Of a stretch of 56,000 nt of DNA, positions 24,417 through 34,247 are shown in pieces. This DNA is from Cryptomeria japonica. Taxonomy: Eukaryota > Streptophyta > Pinopsida > Cupressales > Cupressaceae. The DNA lies in the NCBI RefSeq assembly GCF_030272615.1, contig NC_081411.1, forward strand, positions 185,740,449 to 185,796,448, in the 5' to 3' direction. Within the stretch, counting starts at the first letter, position 1. Each line of letters opens with the position of its first letter. Made by a program: the position numbers and the translations under genes. The notes below the pieces were generated by a model, which searched no databases, was not told the origin of the DNA, and worked only from the letters and a program-made list of their open reading frames with translations.

Positions 24417-24434
24417 TGGCACGCCCGGTGGGAC
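24417..24434 (+). other. Primer binding site of element C
   Basis: TGGCACGCCCGGTGGGAC begins three bases after the LTR. It starts with TGG, complementary to tRNA CCA ends. The donor tRNA is not identified here; it differs from D's tRNA-Lys-type site. Confidence 0.75.
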
Positions 24435-24526
24435 ACTTGTCCCTTTGCATTTAACATTTTTGTTGCAGATTTTGCATTTGTGAAGTTGCAGATCGGACGA
24501 TTTCGACGACATTTTAGGTTTTTTTC

Positions 24527-24790
24527 CGCGTCTGCGAATGTTCGGATCGCGTTTTTGTATTTCAGAGGCGTCTGTGATATCTTGGATCGCGTCTGTGTTT
24601 CTGTCATTTTTATTTTTTGCAGGTTTCCGAAAGTCGCGTCTGTGATCCCAAATCGCATCTGTGAACCATCTGATCACGTCTGTAGAAGAAAGAGGCGTCT
24701 GTGTTCTTAGATCGCGTCTACGAATCACAGAACCGCGTCTATGTCAGACAGACGCGTTTATGTCTGGTATAACAGCGTCTGTGTATTCTG
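24527..24790 (+). repeat. GCGTCTGTG word array 1 (gag-pol leader)
   Basis: About eleven degenerate copies of (C)GCGTCTGTG, including CGCGTCTGCG, GGCGTCTGTG, CGCGTCTATG and CACGTCTGTAG, spaced roughly 20-30 bp apart. The words are CG-rich within an AT-rich setting. The same word recurs in arrays at 25998-26284 and, inverted, 38302-38612. Confidence 0.85.
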
Positions 24791-25997
24791 TTTTGCAAAT
24801 TTTTCAAGTTTTTCGATTCGGGTTTTCGGATTTTGTATTTAGGGTTTCAGATCTGGTTTATTTTCAGCTAACCTTTGCAGATCTAGCTAACCTGGTTTGT
24901 GCAGCTTGCTTTGGAGGCAAATACGTTTTTGTTGAAGGCCCCTTTTCACAAAGTCTTTTTGGGTTTTCTTAAAATTTACCTAACTTGTGTGCTTGCAGGA
25001 AGGGGTTATCACTTGAAACAACCCAAACTACTAACAATTTTGTTGCAGGGCCTTGGCTAGGGTTTTTGTAATTTTATTGTGTGCCTTGTTTTCATAGCTT
25101 AGCAAACACTTCAATTGGTGCACTAAAAATTGAACCATTGTCTTTTGTGTCTTGAGCAATAGGCTCTTTTTGTTTACTCTTTAGAGGGCCTGTCTTCCCG
25201 TGTGGTCATTAGGACTACTAGTGAGAAGAGAACGACCCAAGTGGTAGCAAAAGAAAAGCCATCTTCTTCCAAGCCACTATAATCAAATGTATTCATGGTG
25301 AAAACTATGAATAACGTATGCTGATTAGTTCATACCGACACTATGTCTCCCCATAAACCCGTTTGATCAAATTTATTTGATCATTTGTAGGGCGTAACCC
25401 CTACCGGCTGGGAGCCTTCTGTATTTACAGAGCTGAAAGTGCCACATGTATGGCCACACGAGCGGATGCCCTTACTAGCACCATTTTGTTTTAGATGCCC
25501 AAATCCTTCTAGTTGTTGAGGCAGGAGGTCGGACCTCTGGTAGCGGCCCACACACATACGGTTCTTAGTAGAGATACAAAGTTCGCCATGGGGAGTTTTC
25601 ATGGGGACTGATGCTTGGCTGACCCGAGAAGTGAGTGCCGAGGGTGGAGCCAGTGAGGTCAAGCATCTAAGTATCCGCTCTGAATAGCGTAGCCTCGGGG
25701 GTAAAACCCCATGTGGGATCAACAATTATTGTCCTGGCCAGCCATAAGAATTGTGCTTGACTTATGATAAACATTCAAACAATCAAGACAAAACAGCAAA
25801 ATATTGTGTCTTTTGTGTCTTCAAGTGTATGCAAAAACTTTTTACATCAAACAACACACTTTTTGGAGTCTAAACAGTCTGCAAACATTGGGTCATCAAC
25901 ACTGTGTCCTCTTGTCACGAAAAAACAGTCGAAAAATCAGATTTGGTCACAGCAAAACAAATTCACAGATAGGAAAGATTGCACTAAGGTTACAGAA
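24791..25997 (+). other. Leader of element C between word arrays
   Basis: No gene. GAGAACGACCCAAGTG at 25228-25243 and CACTATAATC at about 25275 match D's leader. Around 25380-25740 the sequence becomes more GC-rich with possible pairing (for example GGGGTAAAACCCC near 25698). CTTGTGTGCTTGCAG near 24985-25000 resembles a 3' splice site, but I cannot pair it with a donor. Confidence 0.5.
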
Positions 25998-26284
25998 ACG
26001 CGTCTGTGTCTGTTAAAACCGCGTCTATGTCTGATAAACGCGTCTGTGAAATACAGAATAGCGTCTGTGTTTTTATCAGCGTCTGGGTAGAACAGAGACA
26101 CGTCTGTGTCTGGAAATCGCATTTGTGAAGTATACAGGCGCGTCTGTGTCCACAATTGCAAAAAAACTGTTACAGTCCCAGCAAATATCAAACAGGAAAT
26201 CTCAGAATCACGTCTGCGTCAAACAGAATAGCGTCTGTGTCTTAAAACCGCGTCTGTGAAGTATACAGAGGCATCTGTGTCAGG
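25998..26284 (+). repeat. GCGTCTGTG word array 2 (gag-pol leader)
   Basis: About twelve degenerate copies, such as ACGCGTCTGTGTCTG, CCGCGTCTATGTCTG, TAGCGTCTGTG, GGCGCGTCTGTG and GGCATCTGTGTC. Spacing is about 20-30 bp with one wider gap near 26150-26210. It ends some 480 bp before the gag start. Confidence 0.85.
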
Positions 26285-26768
26285 ATTTGAAAAGTTTAAC
26301 AGTCAAGCGAACAAAGAAATCAGTTTTGGCATACTTGAGCTTCCTAGGTTGTCTCTTCAGACTTCATCTAGCATTCAGCCTGTTCTAAGGTCTTACACAG
26401 TCCATCATTGCTTCATACCTCATTTTACATTCATACTTGTCTAAACTTGAGTCAAAAGGTCACTTGCTTGTCCTCATCATACTTTGTCAATACACTACAT
26501 ACTACAGCACTTTGCTAAGTGGTTCCTCATCAAGGTTTCTTACCTTTGGGTCTCATTTGGTCTTACTTAGAGTCAAGGTCAGCTTACCTCATCAAGAGAA
26601 ACTATCCTCTCTTTGGAAGTCACACCTACTCTACTACTTACATACTTGGTCTCACACTTTGGACATTGCAAGTAAACTTTAGATTCATTTACATTCCATA
26701 CAACTCTTAGTCTTCCATACTCTTGTCATTTTCGTCTAATTTCTCACATATTGCTAAACACCTAGTTC

Positions 26769-29700
26769 ATGGTTGAAACCCGTCTTCAAAAATCTAGGAG
26801 AATAGCTAAAGAAGCTCAAGGGTCCGTAAACATGAGTTCTTATGAGTATGACAATGATGTCTTCTACAATCCTAAGCACACTACATTACCAGACATGAAT
26901 GTTTATAGACACAATCCAAATGTGGAAAGCGCAAACGCTATACACGACGCTACACACAATGATAATGTGGACAATTCTTCAATACTATCAGCAGACATAC
27001 AAGAATCTATAATGGACCCTCAATTCAATAGATTGGTTGAAGAGATAATGAGGAGAGATCGTCAATACTTTCTAAACATGATGGCACAAAGTGGAGCCAA
27101 AATACCACATGATTTTGACTTATCTCAACTTATGGAAAGTAGACCTTCACAACAAACTCGACCAAATAGTGGAGGACCAAATAATATAATGTCGGAGTCA
27201 CCATCAGTTTTGCTTCAGAAACCAGCAATCCCACATATACAAGCTCAAATGCATGATACTTACGCTCAAAGACCATCATGGAGGCCTTATGTCCAAACAC
27301 ATGCTCAAGATATGGGTCAACCAAGACAAATGGATACTCAAGGACTTCCTCAAAATGTTGACACAAGGAGACCTCATGCCAAAATTGGGGGCAACACAAT
27401 GGAAAATGAAAGGCACATTGAATATGGTTTATATACACAAAACAGATATGGGGTCCCTCAACAAGAAATTATGCCAAGTGCTCCATACATGTTGCAACAA
27501 TATAGACCTCCATATGGACATGTTTACGATCAATATCATCCATATATGCAACAAGTTCCTCCTCAAATGGGTGTTTCAAACATGGGACATGCTATAAGAA
27601 ATCCATCTCCTCCCAAAAATAATTTGGAGCAACAAATTAGAGATCTACAAAAGAAAGTGGAAGACATGGGCACATCAAAACCCACATATACTATGAGAGA
27701 TATATGCCCTTATCCCTTTGATAAGAGCATTCCAATGCCTCCGTTTCCTCCGCACTTTGTAACACCAAAATTCGACAAATATAGAGGGAGAGGAGACCCC
27801 AAGGCACATATAAGACAATTCTTCACAGCTTGCATTGAGGTAGCAGCAGAAGAAACATACTTAATGAGGTTGTTCCCACAGAGCTTAGGAGATCAAGCGA
27901 TGGAATGGTTTTCTCAATTACCTCCTGGTATTAAGTCATGGGGCGACTTGGCAGAGGCATTCATCCAACATTTCTCTTACAACATTGAAACAGATGTCTC
28001 AGTTACTACCTTGTGCAATACGAAACAAAAAGAAGGAGAATCTTTTGCGTCATTTTTGCAAAGATGGAGAAACTTAGCTAGTAGATGCTCTTGTGAAATC
28101 CCGCAAAAACAAATGGTGGAAATGTTCACACAAAATGTTAACAAGGCTATTGGCTATGATCTCAGAAAAGCTTGTTTGTCTACATTTAAGGATGTCATTG
28201 AAAAGGGCCTAGCAACAGAAAAGGTCTTGATTGAACAAGGAGTTATCAAACTATTCAAAGAAAACAAAGAGGACTTTAAGGGAAAGGACAAACCAAAGTT
28301 TTGGAACAAGAACAAGAATACAGTTAATGATGGCATTGTTGATGCCAACACAGTGAGACCAAAGTTCGTCTTTTCTGGATCAAGTTCTACCAACAATCAA
28401 GTGAATAATCAAACGACTGCTAAACCACGAAGGAAGTACACTCCATTGGGAGAACCACTTGAATCAGTATTCAAAAAGCTTGTAGCAAACAAGGTGATCA
28501 CGGTCCCAAATTTTCCTCCATATGAACCAAAGGTAAAACCGAATTGGTGGAATGATGATGAATATTGCGAGTTTCATAAGAGCAAGGGTCATAAGACAAG
28601 TAATTGCCATCGATTGAAAAACATTGTACAAGATCTCATTGACAGAGGAGATATTGAGATTGAGGGACATTCATCTAACCAAGAGCATGAGGTGTTTAAG
28701 GAACCATTCCCAAAACATGACAAGGGAAAAGGCAAAGTCACAGATGATCAAGCCAATTACACCAGAACATCTTACAATTATGATTCCACTATTAATCACA
28801 TCTCAATGGACAATCATATTTCTACCATTACTATCAAAAATAAAAATCCTGAGAATCCTCCTCAGCGACCTAAAATTGTCCTAAAAGGTGTGGGATCTTC
28901 GTCCACATCTACCTCCGAATGTCATGTTACAACCCGTCGAGGTAAGATCACATTGCCAGGTACCTCTACTAAGAATACCAATCTTCCGTCAACTAAGCCT
29001 GAGTACGATCTTGTAGAGCAATTAGGGAAAACACCCGCACTCATCTCTATTCTTGAGCTCTTACGTATATCTCCTGCACATAAAGCTATCCTTGATAAAA
29101 CCTTGAGAGATACTGCTGTCCCTACTGATCTGAGCATGGATCAGTTTCAAGCCATGGTGGGATACCTATCTGTTCCACACTCCCTCACATTCACAGAAGC
29201 CGATGACGCCTCCATAAGTCAGCCTCATAATGCACCTCTACATATTGAAGCCTTCATACATAAACACCGAATAAAACGAGTCCTGATAGATGGAGGAGCA
29301 GGTCTTAATATTTGTACATTAAGCACCATCAGACAATTGGGATATTCTGACAAAGCTGTGAATTCTACAAACCAAATCACTATTAAGGCTTACGATGATG
29401 AAGAGCGTTCATCCAAGGGCACAGTCATCTTACCACTAAGAATAGGGCCAGTCACAAAGGACCTGATTTGTCAAGTCCTGGATCTAGACCTCACGTATAA
29501 CATATTGCTAGGACGTCCGTGGATTCATGAAATGAGAGCAGTCCCATCAACGTACCATCAGTGCATAAAATTTCCTCATAATGGAGTCGAGGTAACGGTC
29601 AATGGTGATCCAAATCCATTCATATATTGCAATAACTTGAGATCACATACTGAGACTATCATTCCTAGCAATCGTGAGGCTACTCCTTCTTCAGCATATA

Positions 29701-32700
29701 TTGATCCTGAGTCATTAAAGCCCTCGACATCCAAACAAGGTGAACTTAGAGCCAAGTTTCAAGACAAAGGCATGGGAGAATACACTCTGAATCAAACAAT
29801 GTTCTTACGACAAGTCATGAACTCCCCCAAGGAATATGGGAGGCCACATCCTAATAAGCAAATCTCCATCATGCTACTCAAATGGGATCCTACCGTCTTT
29901 CAAAAATGGGGCGAACTAGATGAAGAAAATTTATATAAAATGCTATATAAACACGCTGAAGATGATACACATGATCAAATTATAATACCCTGTGAAAACT
30001 ATGGTAAAGGTTTCAAAATTCTGCAGAGATTCGAGTATGATGGAAAAAGTCCTCTCGGACTACGCAAAGAAGGTGTCATGGAGCCTCTACAACCTGAGCT
30101 AACTACAAGAAGGGAACGCTCCAAGGGGCTTGGTTTTCTAAATCCCAAGATTCACAATAAGAGAACAAAACAGATAGGGCGAGTCAAAGTGGCTGAAGTT
30201 CAACAAGAGGATAATTATTCCACAGACTCCCATGAGTGGGAATGGGGTTCAGACAAATCCTCCAGCGACTATGAACTCAATGAGACATTTAGAGAGCCAG
30301 ATGAACTAACAGAGGAGGAGGAGTTTTACAAGAAATTCAGAGTTGGTCAAGAACCGACCCATAAGGATCCCACACAAGCTTCGTTTCAAGGCCCTAGGTC
30401 AGGATCACATAGGATGAGGACATCTGTCCCTGAGGGTGCTACTAGTGATGATAATTTGGACTCACTCACGATCGACACTGATGAGGAGAGTGCCATGGAC
30501 GACCTCGATGACTACCTTGACGTACCTGAATATAACCACATCTTCACTATTAGCCTTGCGGACTCTAAAAACACTAAAGACCTTCCCCTCGTTCACCCCC
30601 AACTCATTGACTGGGATCAGGATGGACCACCACAGTTTGATACATTTCAAAATGACGAAGCTATTGTCGATTATCTAGGCATTCGCGAAGATCTTCCTCT
30701 TGGAGACCATAAAGCAGGATACGCCATAGAGCTAAATAACATGGCATACTTTGGTGAGGGTGTCGGGCCTTCTAGTCGCAAAAATGTGAAAATAAAAACA
30801 AAACAAGGGTCTTATGGCGAAAACCACACTGTGGCGCTCTCCGACTCTAAAAAAGTAAAAACAAAGGACGTATCTGAAGGTGAAAACCTCTCTGAGGCGC
30901 CCGAAGATGGAAGGCTTGACATTCTCCCAGCATCATACGAGGAAAAATCATCCATGTTGGTAGAGGAGACTATAAAGACAAACATTGGTACAGCAGAGGT
31001 TCCACACAACATATTTTTAGCTCAATCATTGACAGAGGCCGAGAAAGCAAGGTTCATAAGCTTCTTTAAGGAACGACAAGTCAACTTCACATGGTCTTAT
31101 GCTGATATGCCTGGACTAGACCCCGACTTAGTAATGCATCATTTAACAGTCAAACCAGGGGCAAAACCAGTAAAACAGAAATTGAGGAAAATGCATCCAC
31201 AAGTGGCATTATTAGTCAAGGCAGAGCTGGAGAAATTACTAGATGTTGGATTCATACGCCCAATTGATTATCCTGAATGGATTTCCAATTTAGTACCTGT
31301 CAGCAAACCAGATCGCAGCATTCGAATATGTACAGACTTCAGGGATATCAACAAGGCTTGTCCGAAGGATGATTTCCCACTACCAAACATTGATTTAATT
31401 GTTGATCTCACAGCAGGCCATGAGATGTTATCTTTAATGGACGGATTTTCTGGATATAATCAGATCAGGATTGCACCTGAAGATCAACATAAAACATCAT
31501 TCACTTGTCCATGGGGAACCTTCTGCTGGAATGTCATGCCCTTTGGGCTGAAAAATGCAGGTGCCACGTATCAACGAGCCATGACTACTATCTTCCATGA
31601 TCTCATGCATGTAACGGTGGAAGATTATGTTGACGACCTTTTGGTTAAATCAATAGACAGAAATACACACTTGGACATACTTTCAGTTGCTTTTGATAGG
31701 CTGGAAAAATATAAGGTAAGATTAAATCCAAAGAAATGTGTCTTTGGAGTAACCTCCGGGAAGCTCCTAGGATTCATTGTGTCTAAAAGAGGAATAGAAG
31801 CGGATCCAGCAAAAGTCAAGGCTATCTTGGACATGCCGCCACCCAAGAATATTAGTCAACTTCGGTCTTTACAAGGGAGACTCCAGTCCATACGAAGATT
31901 CATAGCACAACTTGCAGATAAGTGCAATCCTTTCCAGCACCTGCTACACAAAAACATTAAGTTCAAATGGGATGAGAACTGTCAACAGGCTTTTCAGGCA
32001 CTTAAAGACTATCTTTTGAACCCGCCAGTTTTGATGCCACCAATTCAAGATCAACCATTGCTACTTTACATATCAGCTACTCCGACAGCACTGGGGGCAC
32101 TCCTAGCACAGCAAATACCTGACGGCAAGGAAAAAGCAGTCTATTATATCAGTCGCACATTGGTGGGATATGAGCTAAACTACACACCAATTGAGCGTGC
32201 ATGTCTCGCTGTGGTCTTCGCTTCACAAAAATTACAACATTACATGCTTACTCACAAGACCAAGTTGATTGCCAGAATTGATCCACTAAAATATCTACTC
32301 AACAAAGCTACACTTACTGGGCGACTGGCCAAGTGGGTAATGATTTTGAGTGAATTTGACATTGAATACGTGGACAGAAAAGCCATAAAAGGACAAGCCA
32401 TCGTAGATCAACTGGCAGATGCTCCCATGATAGATGATGTTCCTTTACAGTCAGAATTTCCAGATGAGTCCATTCTAACAATATCCCCTGCAAAGCCATG
32501 GCAACTATACTTTGATGGCTCATACACACAGCATGGGGCAGGAGCGGGTATACTCTTTATAACTCCCCAAGGTGATTCTATACCAAAGTCATACCGCTTA
32601 TCATTTCCTTGCACCAACAATATAGCGGAATATGAGGCATTAACAACGGGGCTAAGAATTGCAGTTCAGTGGAAGATCCAGGAACTTCGTGTTTTTGGCG

Positions 32701-33308
32701 ATTCTCAACTTGTCATCCGTCAAGCAACCGATGATTATCAAACAAAAGATGAAAAGCTAATGCCTTACAAACAACTGGTAGATGATCTGAAACAACACTT
32801 TGCAAAGATAGAGTTTGAGCAGATACCAAGAGAACAGAATCGTGCTGCTGATGCCATGGCTACAATTGCTTCGCTCATTGACCTACCGCGAAATGAGACC
32901 TGCTATGAGTTCCTGGTGGACAACCTGCTGATTCCGTCATATGAGAGCACTCCTACGGAAATGATATGTGTTGTTGGTCCTGAATCCCAGTTATATGGTT
33001 CCATATTCACATACCTTCACGACAACATTTTACCTCCCGATTTATCGAACAACCAATGCCGCACTTTCATCCGCCAATCCTCCCGATACGTTATCCTAGC
33101 TGATATCCTATACCGACGAGGTCTAGATAGCACCCTCCTTAGATGTTTAGAGAGTGACGAAGCTCAGATTGTGTTACGTGAAGTGCACGAAGGGATATGT
33201 GGTCCGCATACTAGTGGTCCTACCTTGGCCAAGAAACTCATCAGGACTGGATACTATTGGCCTACTATGGAAAAAGATGCATATCAGTTTGTCAAGAAGT
33301 GTAAGTAG
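26769..33308 (+). CDS. gag-pol: Gag-Pol polyprotein of element C (Gag, protease, RT, RNase H, start of integrase)
   Basis: 2,179 codons from MVETRLQKSRR to a premature TAG. Order: Gag with a retrotransposon-gag region around residues 330-440 (AMEWFSQLPPGIKSW), then a CX2HX4HX4C knuckle (CEFHKSKGHKTSNC, about 600); aspartic protease VLIDGGAGLNICTL (about 838); a G-patch-like stretch at about 1076-1130 (GKGFKILQRFEYDGKSPLGL); reverse transcriptase (about 1440-1700) with CPKDDFPLP, FGLKNAGATYQ and catalytic YVDD at 1620-1623; RNase H from about 1910 with DGS, AEYEA and GDSQL; and the histidines of the integrase zinc finger. Gag and Pol share one frame, with no shift. The stop is inside the integrase finger (KKCK-stop-CQ), probably a former CAG codon. 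Integrase continues downstream in the same frame. Confidence 0.94.
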   Translation: MVETRLQKSRRIAKEAQGSVNMSSYEYDNDVFYNPKHTTLPDMNVYRHNPNVESANAIHDATHNDNVDNSSILSADIQESIMDPQFNRLVEEIMRRDRQYFLNMMAQSGAKIPHDFDLSQLMESRPSQQTRPNSGGPNNIMSESPSVLLQKPAIPHIQAQMHDTYAQRPSWRPYVQTHAQDMGQPRQMDTQGLPQNVDTRRPHAKIGGNTMENERHIEYGLYTQNRYGVPQQEIMPSAPYMLQQYRPPYGHVYDQYHPYMQQVPPQMGVSNMGHAIRNPSPPKNNLEQQIRDLQKKVEDMGTSKPTYTMRDICPYPFDKSIPMPPFPPHFVTPKFDKYRGRGDPKAHIRQFFTACIEVAAEETYLMRLFPQSLGDQAMEWFSQLPPGIKSWGDLAEAFIQHFSYNIETDVSVTTLCNTKQKEGESFASFLQRWRNLASRCSCEIPQKQMVEMFTQNVNKAIGYDLRKACLSTFKDVIEKGLATEKVLIEQGVIKLFKENKEDFKGKDKPKFWNKNKNTVNDGIVDANTVRPKFVFSGSSSTNNQVNNQTTAKPRRKYTPLGEPLESVFKKLVANKVITVPNFPPYEPKVKPNWWNDDEYCEFHKSKGHKTSNCHRLKNIVQDLIDRGDIEIEGHSSNQEHEVFKEPFPKHDKGKGKVTDDQANYTRTSYNYDSTINHISMDNHISTITIKNKNPENPPQRPKIVLKGVGSSSTSTSECHVTTRRGKITLPGTSTKNTNLPSTKPEYDLVEQLGKTPALISILELLRISPAHKAILDKTLRDTAVPTDLSMDQFQAMVGYLSVPHSLTFTEADDASISQPHNAPLHIEAFIHKHRIKRVLIDGGAGLNICTLSTIRQLGYSDKAVNSTNQITIKAYDDEERSSKGTVILPLRIGPVTKDLICQVLDLDLTYNILLGRPWIHEMRAVPSTYHQCIKFPHNGVEVTVNGDPNPFIYCNNLRSHTETIIPSNREATPSSAYIDPESLKPSTSKQGELRAKFQDKGMGEYTLNQTMFLRQVMNSPKEYGRPHPNKQISIMLLKWDPTVFQKWGELDEENLYKMLYKHAEDDTHDQIIIPCENYGKGFKILQRFEYDGKSPLGLRKEGVMEPLQPELTTRRERSKGLGFLNPKIHNKRTKQIGRVKVAEVQQEDNYSTDSHEWEWGSDKSSSDYELNETFREPDELTEEEEFYKKFRVGQEPTHKDPTQASFQGPRSGSHRMRTSVPEGATSDDNLDSLTIDTDEESAMDDLDDYLDVPEYNHIFTISLADSKNTKDLPLVHPQLIDWDQDGPPQFDTFQNDEAIVDYLGIREDLPLGDHKAGYAIELNNMAYFGEGVGPSSRKNVKIKTKQGSYGENHTVALSDSKKVKTKDVSEGENLSEAPEDGRLDILPASYEEKSSMLVEETIKTNIGTAEVPHNIFLAQSLTEAEKARFISFFKERQVNFTWSYADMPGLDPDLVMHHLTVKPGAKPVKQKLRKMHPQVALLVKAELEKLLDVGFIRPIDYPEWISNLVPVSKPDRSIRICTDFRDINKACPKDDFPLPNIDLIVDLTAGHEMLSLMDGFSGYNQIRIAPEDQHKTSFTCPWGTFCWNVMPFGLKNAGATYQRAMTTIFHDLMHVTVEDYVDDLLVKSIDRNTHLDILSVAFDRLEKYKVRLNPKKCVFGVTSGKLLGFIVSKRGIEADPAKVKAILDMPPPKNISQLRSLQGRLQSIRRFIAQLADKCNPFQHLLHKNIKFKWDENCQQAFQALKDYLLNPPVLMPPIQDQPLLLYISATPTALGALLAQQIPDGKEKAVYYISRTLVGYELNYTPIERACLAVVFASQKLQHYMLTHKTKLIARIDPLKYLLNKATLTGRLAKWVMILSEFDIEYVDRKAIKGQAIVDQLADAPMIDDVPLQSEFPDESILTISPAKPWQLYFDGSYTQHGAGAGILFITPQGDSIPKSYRLSFPCTNNIAEYEALTTGLRIAVQWKIQELRVFGDSQLVIRQATDDYQTKDEKLMPYKQLVDDLKQHFAKIEFEQIPREQNRAADAMATIASLIDLPRNETCYEFLVDNLLIPSYESTPTEMICVVGPESQLYGSIFTYLHDNILPPDLSNNQCRTFIRQSSRYVILADILYRRGLDSTLLRCLESDEAQIVLREVHEGICGPHTSGPTLAKKLIRTGYYWPTMEKDAYQFVKKCK

Positions 33309-34247
33309 TGTCAAATACATGGAGACCTCATACATGCACCAGCGCAGGAACTACAGCCACTTGCATCTCCTTGGCCCTTTTGTCAGTGGGGACTCGATCT
33401 CATAGGCAAGATTCACCCTCCTTCTTCCAATGGACATAAATTCATTATCACAGCCACAGAGTATTTCACAAAGTGGATTGAAGCCGTGCCTCTCACACAA
33501 GTTACTGGGAAACAAATCGCTACTTTCATCCTGAACTACATCATTTGCCGATACGGGATTCCTACTTCCATTATCACTGACAACGGGCGTCCTTTCAAGA
33601 ATCAGGATGCTCGTGAACTCTGTGAGCGCTTCCATATCTCTCATCGTTTCTCCACACCATATTACCCCCAAGGTAATGGCCAGGCTGAGGCGTCTAACAA
33701 AACAATTCTCAAAATACTTAAAAAGACAGTCGACGACGCTGGCCGTAACTGGCATGTCCAACTCAATCCCGCACTTTGGGCCTATCGTACCAGTGTCCGC
33801 ACACCTACAGGAGCTACACCTTACTCACTTGTCTACGATGCTGAAGCCATCTTGCCTATTGAGGTCGAGTTACCTTCTTTACGGGTCTCCTTGAGAAACA
33901 TAATCAACGATGAAGACTACAGGGTCTCTCGCTTACAAGAACTAGAACTGCTGGAGGAACGATGACACACTGCTTTTAATCATCTCAAGGCTTACCAACA
34001 ACGAATGAGTCGCGGTTACAATCACAAGGTCAAGCCTCGCACATTTGAGGTAGGTGACTTAGTCCTCAGAGAGAACCCCAAGAATCAGCAAGATAGAGAA
34101 AAGAAGGGCAAATTTGAACCCAACTGGCTTGGTCCTTACATCATCACAGCAGTATATGGATCTGGGGCATATCAGCTCTCAACTATAGAAGGTGAACCCT
34201 TGGAGGATCCTATCAATAGCATGCACCTTCGCAGGTTCTACACATAG
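33309..34247 (+). pseudogene. Integrase core and C-terminus of element C (continuation of gag-pol)
   Basis: In frame with the preceding gag-pol. It holds the second finger cysteine (CQIHGD) and the catalytic triad: D at about 2210 (WGLDLIGK), D at about 2271 (IITDNGRPF) and E 36 residues later (GNGQAEAS), giving D-35-E spacing. A second stop, TGA at 33963-33965 (EER-stop-HTAF), probably replaces a CGA arginine codon. The tail NWLGPYIITAVYGSGAYQL ends at a TAG at 34245. This enzyme would insert the cDNA into the genome. All catalytic residues remain, so only the two stops are visible defects. Confidence 0.92.

Noticed and set aside
24985-25000. 3' splice-site-like sequence in C's leader suggesting a leader intron
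   Set aside because: No convincing donor could be paired with it by eye.
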